From contig NZ_QKVK01000012.1 in NCBI RefSeq assembly GCF_003234965.1, forward strand, positions 1 to 64,000: DNA of 64,000 bases, in the 5' to 3' direction. This document shows, piece by piece, positions 33,027-40,883 of the stretch. Made by a program: the position numbers and the translations under genes. This DNA is from Aestuariivirga litoralis (GTDB lineage Bacteria; Pseudomonadota; Alphaproteobacteria; Rhizobiales; Aestuariivirgaceae). A model generated the notes under the pieces. The model made no database searches. It was given only the letters and a program-made list of their open reading frames with translations, and was not told the DNA's origin. Every line of letters starts with the position of its first letter. The first letter of the stretch is position 1.

Positions 33027-34556
33027 GTGCGCAGACAGAGAAGTCCCTACGCCTTCGGGTCACGCCGCCACAAGGTCGAGACCGGCCTCAACACCTACAC
33101 CCAGGACGAGCTCGCCCGCCTGACGGAGCGCTTTGCCGGAACCCTCATGCTGTCCGGCCAGCCGGGCTACAACGACGCCCGCATGGGCTTCATGCACACC
33201 TACCAGAGCTATCCGCAGGTCATCGCCAACTGCGTGTCGCAGAGCGACGTGGTGGCGGCACTGCATTTCGCAAGGCAGGCCCGGCTTTCGGTGGTGTGCC
33301 GCTCGGGCGGGCATTCGACGGCCGGCTTCTCGGTCAACGACCAGCTCGTCATCGACACCAGCGGCGTCAACCACGTGCTGATCGACCGCGAGGCCCAGAC
33401 GGCCCGGGTTGGGCCCGGCACCTGCTTCCGCAAGTTCAACCTGATGCTGGACGAGGCCGGCCTGCACGTGCCGGGCGGCGGCTGCGAGACCGTTTGCGTG
33501 GCGGGTTACATGCAGGGCGGCGGCTATGGCTTCACCTCCCGCCTCTTCGGCATGAACTGCGACAATGTCGAGGCGGTGACCATGGTGCTGGCCGATGGCC
33601 GCGTGGTGCGCGCGAGGGCCGGCGACCAGCACCACGAGGATCTCTACTGGGCGGTGCGCGGCGGCACCGGCAACCAGTTCGGCGTTCTGGTCGAAATCGA
33701 ATACCGGTTGCGGCCGCTGGACCGGCTCTTCGGCTTCGGCCTGCGCTTCCCGCTCGCCAATGAGCGGGAGGTGGCCACCGCCTGCCGGGCGCTCGCCACC
33801 CTGCAGCAGCACTATTGCGATGGCGGCGCACCGAAGATCGGACTGCAGGCGCTGATGATGTATCTGCCGACCGCCGAACACCCGGACGGCCAGGTCCCCG
33901 GCCTCAACATCCGCGGCCTCTATGACGGCTCCATGGCCGAGGCCCGGGCGGCGCTCGGCCCCCTGCTCGCGCATGTCGAGAACGAGGCCGCGCAGGTCGA
34001 GATCTGGAAGAGCGGGCACTACCTCCACCTCAACGAGATCCTGCTGCAGACCGTGCACCCGCCCGGCAACGACATGCCCAGCGTGTCGATGAACACCAAG
34101 CCGCTGGCCGACGGCCGCATCATCGCCGAGCACCACGGGCCGGAGCGCTGGCACGACATCGTCAGCCATTTCCTCAAGGCGCCGGACAAGACCACCTTCA
34201 TCGCCCTCGAATGCTATGGCGGCGCCATCAACGAGAAGGCGCCGGACTTCAACGCCTTCGTCCACCGCCGCGCCAGCCTCAACATGTTTTCCTGGAGCTT
34301 CTGGACCTTCGAGGCCAACCGTGACCATGCCGTTGCCTGGCTCGAGGAGTTCGGCCACATCGCCGGCGCCATGGGCAACGGCGCGCGCTACCAGAACTAT
34401 CCGCGCCGCGGCAACGCCGGCTTCCGCGAGCAGTATTTCGGCGCCAACCTGGCGCGGCTGATGGCCATCAAGATGAAATACGACCCGCACAATCTCTTCG
34501 ACTTTGAACAGGGCCTCCTGCACCAGGATGCCCCGCCGCAGGAGGCCTCCCCATGA
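33027..34556 (+). CDS. Berberine-bridge-type FAD-linked oxidoreductase
   Basis: A 509-residue PCMH/berberine-bridge-family flavoenzyme. H96 in RSGGHS is the histidine that carries covalent FAD in this family. The GGGC (C153) preceding YMQGGGYG suits a second cysteinyl FAD link, so FAD is probably bicovalent. The C-terminal YDPHNLFDFEQ motif is typical. GTG start with GGAGG eight bases upstream. It opens the quinoprotein operon and overlaps the LodA-like gene by four bases (ATGA). Such enzymes oxidise sugars, amines or alkaloids; it may feed or modify the quinoprotein's substrate or have an independent role. Confidence 0.8.
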   Translation: MRRQRSPYAFGSRRHKVETGLNTYTQDELARLTERFAGTLMLSGQPGYNDARMGFMHTYQSYPQVIANCVSQSDVVAALHFARQARLSVVCRSGGHSTAGFSVNDQLVIDTSGVNHVLIDREAQTARVGPGTCFRKFNLMLDEAGLHVPGGGCETVCVAGYMQGGGYGFTSRLFGMNCDNVEAVTMVLADGRVVRARAGDQHHEDLYWAVRGGTGNQFGVLVEIEYRLRPLDRLFGFGLRFPLANEREVATACRALATLQQHYCDGGAPKIGLQALMMYLPTAEHPDGQVPGLNIRGLYDGSMAEARAALGPLLAHVENEAAQVEIWKSGHYLHLNEILLQTVHPPGNDMPSVSMNTKPLADGRIIAEHHGPERWHDIVSHFLKAPDKTTFIALECYGGAINEKAPDFNAFVHRRASLNMFSWSFWTFEANRDHAVAWLEEFGHIAGAMGNGARYQNYPRRGNAGFREQYFGANLARLMAIKMKYDPHNLFDFEQGLLHQDAPPQEASP

Positions 34557-36412
34557 GCGATCCGCAAAAGCCCTGCGCCTGCAGCACCGCGGCCGACCAG
34601 CCCTGCGCGCCATGGTGCGGCCGCCCGCCCGGCCAGGGCAGGGTGGTCGGCCTCTACTTCGACCCGCCCATGGCCATTGCCCGGGTCGGCTCGTCGCCAG
34701 AGCCGATGGACGCCTATGACTGGACCTTCGACAAGAACCCGCATCGCGGTGTCCAGACCAAGATCCGCGCCACCCGGTCGCTGCAACTCGAATCCGGGCG
34801 CGGCGATGGCCACTGGCCGCACCGCCTGGTCATCAAGGAACCGGGTGAAATCGCCTTCAAGGACGCCAGGGGAAGGATCCGCCCCGTTGCTCCCTTCTTC
34901 GAACTCTGGGCCAGGGTCCAGGACGATGACGGCAGCATCCTCGCCGTGCCGGTGACGCGGGCCTTCCTCGAGGCCCGCAAGGCCAGCCTGCGTGACCTGG
35001 TGTTCACCGTCGATGCGGCGAACCGCAAGGCGCAGTCGCGCACCAAGCTCGCCTCCTGCGCCGCCGTCGCCCATGTCGTCTTCGCCGGGGACTCCTTCAA
35101 GCGCCACAGCCTCGATGCCATCAGCCCGCGCAGCTATGGCGAGGTGCCGCTGGTGCGCCCCGATGCGCCGCTGCCGCTGGGCCATGTGCAGACCTTCCTG
35201 CCCAACGGCGAGGGCTGGAGCTGCCACACGCGGCTCGACCAGGTGCGGCTGCGCTTCACGCCGGGCTCCGGCGCCACCTTCGGCCCGCCCGATGCCACCA
35301 CCGCCATGGCCTCGCCGCGCCCGCCGGGCGACTTCGAGCCCGCACTCACCGAATATGGCCGCAACCATGCGATGACACGGCCGGAAAACCGCATCCTCAC
35401 GCCGGGCACCGCATGGTCCGGCTTCAACTTCCGCACCGGCAACACGCCCAAGTGGCCCACACCGCAGGACAGCTATGACGGCTCGCGCGAAGGGGCGGGC
35501 GGCAGCTGGGGCACCATCGACAACACCTGCGACCTGATCATCCAGGCGGCCCTCACCATCGACGGGCGGGTGCTGCGGGCCAAGGCGCGCTCCTTCGCCG
35601 GGCCGCCGGACTTCGCCCCCGACCGGCGGCCGATGTATTCGATCCGCGACGAACTCGACGACCGCGAACTGCCGCCGCCCGAGCCCCACCCCGAGACGAC
35701 GCCGGAAGAGATCCTCGACCTGTTCCGCCGCATCTTCGAGACGGCGAGCCTCGTCAACCTCGACCAGCGCCGCTCCTGGGCGCTGGCCGGCAATGCCGGC
35801 ATTCTCGGCGCTGCCGGGCCGGACGAGCCGGACTGGGACCATGGCCTGTCGCCCCGCCTCGGCCCCAAGACCATGCGCGCCGACGATGCGCCCTATGCCG
35901 AACTGACGCCCGACTATACGCCCGGCCAGGACGACACGCGGGTTTCCACCTCCGGGCCCAACGACCGGCTGCCCTATACCCAGGTGGTGCAGCAGGTACA
36001 TGCCCGCATGGCCGAGAGCATGGTGCTGCGCGAGTTCCTGGCGCGGCGGCCGGACCGGGTGCGGCGCATCGTGCGCCCGCCCTTCGCGCGGGTGGCGGAC
36101 CTTCCGGCCCGCGTCGGCGTGCAGAAGCCCGCCGCCGTGCCGGTGGGCAAGTGGGACAAGCCGGAGTCCGAGGGCGGCACGCCCCGGCGCGCCAGCCCCG
36201 ACGACCCGCCGCGCTACCGCGACCCGCGCAACGTCATGGACATCACCTATGACATGCGCATGCCGCCCTTCATGCGCCATTCGATGGGCGTGCCGCTCAG
36301 CATCACAAGGCGCCACTACGACCTGCTGATGGCCTATCTCGACAAGCTCGAAACCGACAAGAGCTGGCGCGACGCCGCGCTCGTCGCCGAGGGGGGCCCG
36401 CACCATGGCTGA
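34553..36412 (+). CDS. LodA-like quinoprotein, N-terminal half (split protein, alpha part)
   Basis: 619 residues with the N-terminal architecture of LodA/GoxA-family cysteine tryptophylquinone oxidases. Near residue 33 LYFDPPMAIARVGSSPEP corresponds to the family opening. Around 325-375 GGSWGTIDNTCDLII and SFAGPPDFAPDR, followed by IRDELDDRE, correspond to the LodA segment that ends in a PPDFAPG-like turn. The characteristic C-terminal half (the part that bears the quinone) is missing here and is found in the next gene. It overlaps its neighbours by 4 and 8 bases, so the parts are made together. This assignment is my own motif reading and needs a profile search. Confidence 0.6.
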   Translation: MSDPQKPCACSTAADQPCAPWCGRPPGQGRVVGLYFDPPMAIARVGSSPEPMDAYDWTFDKNPHRGVQTKIRATRSLQLESGRGDGHWPHRLVIKEPGEIAFKDARGRIRPVAPFFELWARVQDDDGSILAVPVTRAFLEARKASLRDLVFTVDAANRKAQSRTKLASCAAVAHVVFAGDSFKRHSLDAISPRSYGEVPLVRPDAPLPLGHVQTFLPNGEGWSCHTRLDQVRLRFTPGSGATFGPPDATTAMASPRPPGDFEPALTEYGRNHAMTRPENRILTPGTAWSGFNFRTGNTPKWPTPQDSYDGSREGAGGSWGTIDNTCDLIIQAALTIDGRVLRAKARSFAGPPDFAPDRRPMYSIRDELDDRELPPPEPHPETTPEEILDLFRRIFETASLVNLDQRRSWALAGNAGILGAAGPDEPDWDHGLSPRLGPKTMRADDAPYAELTPDYTPGQDDTRVSTSGPNDRLPYTQVVQQVHARMAESMVLREFLARRPDRVRRIVRPPFARVADLPARVGVQKPAAVPVGKWDKPESEGGTPRRASPDDPPRYRDPRNVMDITYDMRMPPFMRHSMGVPLSITRRHYDLLMAYLDKLETDKSWRDAALVAEGGPHHG

Positions 36413-38174
36413 CGCGCCGAAGAAGCTGAACCACGCGCCCGACCCGCGCTACCCGCAGCCGGTGCTCGGCAACCCCGCCTCCAGCCTGATGGAGTCGGGT
36501 GTGGGCAACTGCTACCCCGGCCTCGAATTCGACCTGCGCCAGCTCGACGTGCGCTTCTTCCCCGGCCTCACCTTCGAGTTCCTCGGCATCGAGCCGTCGG
36601 GGCCGGACGGCACGCAGGGCGTCCACCTCGTCAATGCCGAGGTCGAGAGCGATCCGATCTTCGCGCGGTCCGAGCTCTGGCTCGACGCGCTGAAGAAGCA
36701 GCTCAACGGTGCCGCCGGTGCCGCGCTGGGCAGCGGCACCTGGTACCTGCATTCGATCGAGCAGCATGGCCGGCGCATCGACCTCTATGACTTCAACGTC
36801 TTCCAGAATGCCACGCTGATGACGCCCTACGAGGGCGAAACCTGCTGGTGGGTGATCCGCGGCATCGAGGCGGATGCGGACCTGACCATCGCCCTCACCC
36901 AGCGCGATCCCACCGGCCAGCCCACCGGCAACCCGGTGGTGCTGCAGGGGAGGCGCCGGCGCTTCCTCGACGAGGACGGCGTGTTCCCGGACGTCTACCG
37001 TGCGGGCGAGCTCACCGCCTCGATGTGCAGCCCGTGGACGCATGACTTCCGCGACTGTGCCTGCCAGTACTGGGCCTCCAACCACCCGGACGTGGTGCTG
37101 GGCCCGGTGGTTGGCCCGGTGGGCGAGGCCGGCACCTCGCAGGACGATGCCGCGCAGGGCGTCACCTTCCTCGACTGGCTGCGCCGGCGCGGGCCGTGGC
37201 GCGATGTCTCCGCCCCCGCCACGCTGGAGCAGGCGCGGCCCGACGACTACGACCCCTTCGAGATCAACCTGCGCTGGGAGGAACTGTCCTTCGTGCTGCA
37301 GGGGGTGGAGACCGAGTCAAAGCCCGACACGCTGCCGATGGCGGGCCTGCGCCAGTCCTACCCCACCACGGCCAAGGCCATCGAGGATCTCGAGACCGAC
37401 CTTGCCCCGCGCGAATTCACCCTCGCCATGAGCTATCTCTACGCCCTCTTCTCGCTGCGCGCCCCCGACGAGCCGACGGCGGAGGAGCAGCGCCAGTGGC
37501 CGAGCCTGGTCGAGGACCTGCGCGCCGTGCGCCAGTTCATCCTGTCGGTGGCGCTGAGCGAGATGACCCACATGCGCTGGGTCAACCAGATCCTGTGGAC
37601 GCTGTCGGCCTCCGGCCATTACCCGCCGGGGCGGCGCTACCAGCCGGTCGTCCGCCCGCTGCCCGAAGCGATGCGCACCGGCGCCACCAGCCTGAGGCCT
37701 GCAAGCCTCGAGGTGCTGCAGCAGTTCGTCGACATCGAACGGCCCGCCAACCAGCTCGACCGCGAATATGCCGGCCTCGTCGATCACCTGCGGGAGACGC
37801 CCGGCGAATTCCCCGATGGCCTCTATGAACTCGCCGTGCGCATCGACAGCGACGGGCTGCAGCACTTCCAGAAGTTCCGCGACGCCGCCGCGATCCTGTC
37901 GCGCTACCACCTCAAGCCCGAACTCTTCCTGCGCCAGATGATCCTCGCCGGCCCCGGTGACGGGAGCGTGGCGCGGGCGCTGCAGCTCCTCGCCGGCATC
38001 GTCGCCGCCACGCACGACGGCTACCGCGCCGAGGCGGCGGATGACATGCCGGGCGCCGAGGCCAGCCTGTTGCGCGCGCGCGCCGCCATGCGCGACTTCC
38101 AGGCGGAGGCGGAGGCGCTGGCCCGCCTCGGCATCGGCATACCCTTCTTCGCCGCCTGGCCGGGAGACGCCTGA
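36405..38174 (+). CDS. LodA-like C-terminal domain fused to a ferritin-like domain
   Basis: 589 residues in two parts. About 20-240 resembles the LodA-family C-terminal domain: GVGNCYPGLEFD (C36) for the family's cysteine region and AGELTASMCSPWTHDFRDC (W211, C208, C218) for the tryptophan region. Candidate quinone-forming residues are C36 or a nearby cysteine and W211; I cannot fix the pair by eye. About 325-500 looks like a four-helix ferritin-like di-iron domain: E337, E386 and H389 (SEMTH), E445, H487. Fusion of the two is unusual. The gene overlaps the LodA-N gene (8 bp) and the radical SAM gene (1 bp). Confidence 0.6.
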   Translation: MADAPKKLNHAPDPRYPQPVLGNPASSLMESGVGNCYPGLEFDLRQLDVRFFPGLTFEFLGIEPSGPDGTQGVHLVNAEVESDPIFARSELWLDALKKQLNGAAGAALGSGTWYLHSIEQHGRRIDLYDFNVFQNATLMTPYEGETCWWVIRGIEADADLTIALTQRDPTGQPTGNPVVLQGRRRRFLDEDGVFPDVYRAGELTASMCSPWTHDFRDCACQYWASNHPDVVLGPVVGPVGEAGTSQDDAAQGVTFLDWLRRRGPWRDVSAPATLEQARPDDYDPFEINLRWEELSFVLQGVETESKPDTLPMAGLRQSYPTTAKAIEDLETDLAPREFTLAMSYLYALFSLRAPDEPTAEEQRQWPSLVEDLRAVRQFILSVALSEMTHMRWVNQILWTLSASGHYPPGRRYQPVVRPLPEAMRTGATSLRPASLEVLQQFVDIERPANQLDREYAGLVDHLRETPGEFPDGLYELAVRIDSDGLQHFQKFRDAAAILSRYHLKPELFLRQMILAGPGDGSVARALQLLAGIVAATHDGYRAEAADDMPGAEASLLRARAAMRDFQAEAEALARLGIGIPFFAAWPGDA

Positions 38175-39514
38175 TGGCCCGGGATGCCGGCCACCCGGCG
38201 CTGGAGGCGATGCAGGCCGCCCGGCCGCGCAGCCGGCACGCCCACCTCGCCGGCGACGTGGCGCTGGTCGCCGAGACGGCGGGCCTCTACCGCCTCGATG
38301 ACGCACAGGCCGCCACGCTGGCGGAAGGCCTGATGAGCGGCGATGCGTCCACCACGGCGGCGCTGCAGCGCCTCGGGCTCGACGCGCCGCCCAGCCTCCC
38401 GCCGGCGGCCGACCTCACCCGCCCGGTGCGCGCCCTGGCACTCACCGTGTCGCAGACCTGCAATCTCGCCTGCACCTATTGCTATGCCGCGGGCGGCAGC
38501 TTCGGCGGGCCGGATACCCGCATGGGCTGGGACGTGGCGCGCCGCGCCATCGACGCGCTCATCGCCGCCACGCCGCCCGGCGGCGCGGTCAAGATCGCCT
38601 TCATGGGTGGCGAACCGGCGATTGCGCGTGATCTCATCCGCCAGGCCGTGGACCATGCGCGCCGCAGGGCTGCCGCCCGCGCCGTGTCGGTCGGCTTCTC
38701 CACCACCACCAATGCGACGCTGGTCACGGCCGAGGATGCGGCGTTCCTCGCCGCACACCGCTTCGCCGTCACCGTCAGCATCGATGGCGCGCGGGCCGCC
38801 AATGACCGGCTGCGCCCGGCGCGCGGCGGGGCGGGCAGCTTCGACCGCGTGGCCCAGGGGGTCGCCCATCTGGCCCGCCATGCCGGCCGCATCGCGCTCT
38901 CGGCGCGGGTCACCGCCACGCCGCACAACCTCGACCTGGCGGAAACCATGACAGCGCTCGGGGCGATGGGCTTCACCTCCGTCGGCGTGTCGCCGATGAT
39001 CGCCTCGCCCACCGGCCAGGGCGCACTGGCGGCTGCCGACTTCGAAACCCTGCTGGCGCAGATGATGGCCTGCGGCGAAGCCTGGATGGCAGCCACCCTC
39101 GAGGGCGGCCACCATCCCTTCGCCAACCTCGCCACCGCGCTCACCGAACTGCATCGCGGCCAGCCGCGCAGCCATGGCTGCGGCGCGGCACGGGATTACC
39201 TGGCGCTGGACGCGGCCGGAAACTATTCCGCCTGCCACCGCTTCGTGAACGATGATGCCGGCGCCATGGGTTCGCTGGGCAACGGCATCGACCATGGCCG
39301 CCGCCGGTCCTTCCTTGCGGCGCGGGCGGTGGAAGCCCAGGCGCCCTGCGCCACGTGCTGGGCGCGGCGGCTCTGCGGTGGCGGCTGCCACCATGAGGTG
39401 ATCAACGCCGGCCGCCCCGCCTGCGACTATGTGCGCGGCTGGCTGCACTATGCCCTCACCGCCTATTCCCGCCTCGCCACGGCCCGGCCCGACTGGTTCG
39501 ACGGCCGTGCCTGA
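38174..39514 (+). CDS. Radical SAM/SPASM protein-modifying enzyme (QhpD/AnSME-like)
   Basis: 446 residues. The [4Fe-4S] cluster motif is C96, C100, C103 (CNLACTYCYA), with the GGEP motif at about 145-148. The C-terminal SPASM domain has C336, C354, C392, C395, C401, C405 and C417 for two auxiliary clusters, as in enzymes that crosslink or oxidise protein side chains. The first ~70 residues (HAHLAGDVALVAETAGLYRL) resemble a peptide-recognition (PqqD/RRE-like) element. Overlaps with both neighbours imply that its substrate is a cluster protein. QhpD makes thioether links in the quinohemoprotein amine dehydrogenase, which is the closest known analogy. Confidence 0.82.
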   Translation: MARDAGHPALEAMQAARPRSRHAHLAGDVALVAETAGLYRLDDAQAATLAEGLMSGDASTTAALQRLGLDAPPSLPPAADLTRPVRALALTVSQTCNLACTYCYAAGGSFGGPDTRMGWDVARRAIDALIAATPPGGAVKIAFMGGEPAIARDLIRQAVDHARRRAAARAVSVGFSTTTNATLVTAEDAAFLAAHRFAVTVSIDGARAANDRLRPARGGAGSFDRVAQGVAHLARHAGRIALSARVTATPHNLDLAETMTALGAMGFTSVGVSPMIASPTGQGALAAADFETLLAQMMACGEAWMAATLEGGHHPFANLATALTELHRGQPRSHGCGAARDYLALDAAGNYSACHRFVNDDAGAMGSLGNGIDHGRRRSFLAARAVEAQAPCATCWARRLCGGGCHHEVINAGRPACDYVRGWLHYALTAYSRLATARPDWFDGRA

Positions 39515-40883
39515 CACCGACGTTGCGGTGATCGGCGGCGGCCCGGCCGGCGTGGCGGCGGCCCTGTCGCTGCGCGAGGCCGGCCTTGCCGTCACACTCG
39601 TCGACCCCGGCCGCGGGCCCGTCCCGCGCATCGAGAGCCTTGCCGCCAACGGCATTGCCCTCGCCCGGTCCTGCGGCATGGCCGGTGCCCTCGATGCCGC
39701 GGGCCTGGGCCGGGCAGCGGCCATGCATCTCCACTGGCGCGGCAGGCCGGAGACGCGCCCCTTCGCGGCGGACGGCCCCCTCCTGCTGGACCGCAGCCGC
39801 TTCCATGCCGCGCTGCGCCGCCTGCTGCCGCCCGCAAGCCTGCGCGCGGCGCGCGTGACGGCCATCGCGGATGGAGGAGAGCACGTCCTCCTTGCCACCA
39901 GCACGGGCGCCATGGCCGCTCGCTTCGTCATCGATGCCCGCGGCCGCGCCGGGCTGAAGGCCCGTCCGCAGGGCACGCCCGTCATGGCGGCCCTGGCCTT
40001 CGGCGGCAGGGGGGCGCCGCCGTCCGGCCAGCCCGCCATGCTGCTCGAGGCCCTGGCCGAGGGCTGGCTCTGGGCCGCGCTGCTGCCGCATGGCGAGGTG
40101 AACGGGGCATTGTTCCTGCCCGCGGCAAGGCTCGCCGGCGGCACGGCGGCGACGCGTGCCCGGTGCCTTGCCGATCACCTTCGCCCCTCGGCGCTCGGCC
40201 TGCCGGCCGCGTTGCGGGCCGGGCCCGTGTCGGCTTCGATGCTGGTGGCGGTGGCGGATCCCTTTCTCTCGCCCCGGGTGCTGCGGGTCGGCGATGCCGC
40301 CCTCGCCAATGATCCGCTGGCCTCGCACGGCATTGTCCATGCCCTGCGCAGCGGGGTTCAGGCTGCCGCCGCGGCGGCGACACTGCTTGATCCGGCGGGC
40401 GATGCCGGCGCCGCGCGGAGCTTCATCCGCGACCGTCACCGGATGGCCGCCAGCTCCGCCCGCGATGCCACGCGCCGCTCGCTCGCCGATCAGGCACGCT
40501 TCGCCACGGGCTTCTGGTCCGCCATGGCCTCCGCTGAAGCCGCCGGTTCACCTGCGCCACCACCCTGGCCGGCCCTCACGCGGCCCCTCGCCCTGGCCCC
40601 CCTGGTACGCAGCGCCGTGCTGGAACATGGCCGCATAGCCTGGGCCGATGCGCTGTGGCTGCCCCGCAGTGCCCAGGCCGTGCCGCGGCTGGGGCCGTTT
40701 CCCGCTGGTGCGCTGGCGCGGCTCCTGTCACCACCCGCGGCGGTCACCGTGCTGTCTGAAAGGCTGGCGCGGATTGCCGGCGAAGGCCAGGCCCAGGCCA
40801 TCCTGCGCCTGCTGCTGGAGGAGGGAGCCCTGGGCAATGCCGCGCCGGCTCAGCCGGGGGTGACGGCAGGCAGCAATGCCTGA
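39507..40883 (+). CDS. LodB/QhpG-like FAD-dependent monooxygenase
   Basis: 458 residues of the tryptophan-halogenase/geranylgeranyl-reductase-like flavoprotein group. The Rossmann motif VAVIGGGPAGVAAALSLREAG lies at the N-terminus; LLLDRSRFHAALRRLLPP and RVGDAALANDPLASHGI follow as in that group. LodB and QhpG are the flavoproteins required to finish quinone cofactors in LodA- and QHNDH-type enzymes. GTG 39507, overlapping the radical SAM stop by eight bases, begins almost at the Rossmann fold; in-frame ATGs at 39429 and 39450 would add an unlikely tail inside the previous gene. Its last 34 bp overlap the opposite-strand cyclase gene. Confidence 0.72.
   Translation: MPDTDVAVIGGGPAGVAAALSLREAGLAVTLVDPGRGPVPRIESLAANGIALARSCGMAGALDAAGLGRAAAMHLHWRGRPETRPFAADGPLLLDRSRFHAALRRLLPPASLRAARVTAIADGGEHVLLATSTGAMAARFVIDARGRAGLKARPQGTPVMAALAFGGRGAPPSGQPAMLLEALAEGWLWAALLPHGEVNGALFLPAARLAGGTAATRARCLADHLRPSALGLPAALRAGPVSASMLVAVADPFLSPRVLRVGDAALANDPLASHGIVHALRSGVQAAAAAATLLDPAGDAGAARSFIRDRHRMAASSARDATRRSLADQARFATGFWSAMASAEAAGSPAPPPWPALTRPLALAPLVRSAVLEHGRIAWADALWLPRSAQAVPRLGPFPAGALARLLSPPAAVTVLSERLARIAGEGQAQAILRLLLEEGALGNAAPAQPGVTAGSNA

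Noticed and set aside
39429-39506. ATG starts for the flavoprotein inside the radical SAM gene
   Set aside because: They add a low-complexity tail; the Rossmann fold begins just after GTG 39507.
38021-40144. 707-codon open frame opposite the radical SAM and flavoprotein genes
   Set aside because: Repetitive Ala/Arg/Pro composition and overlap with two motif-bearing genes; considered a shadow.
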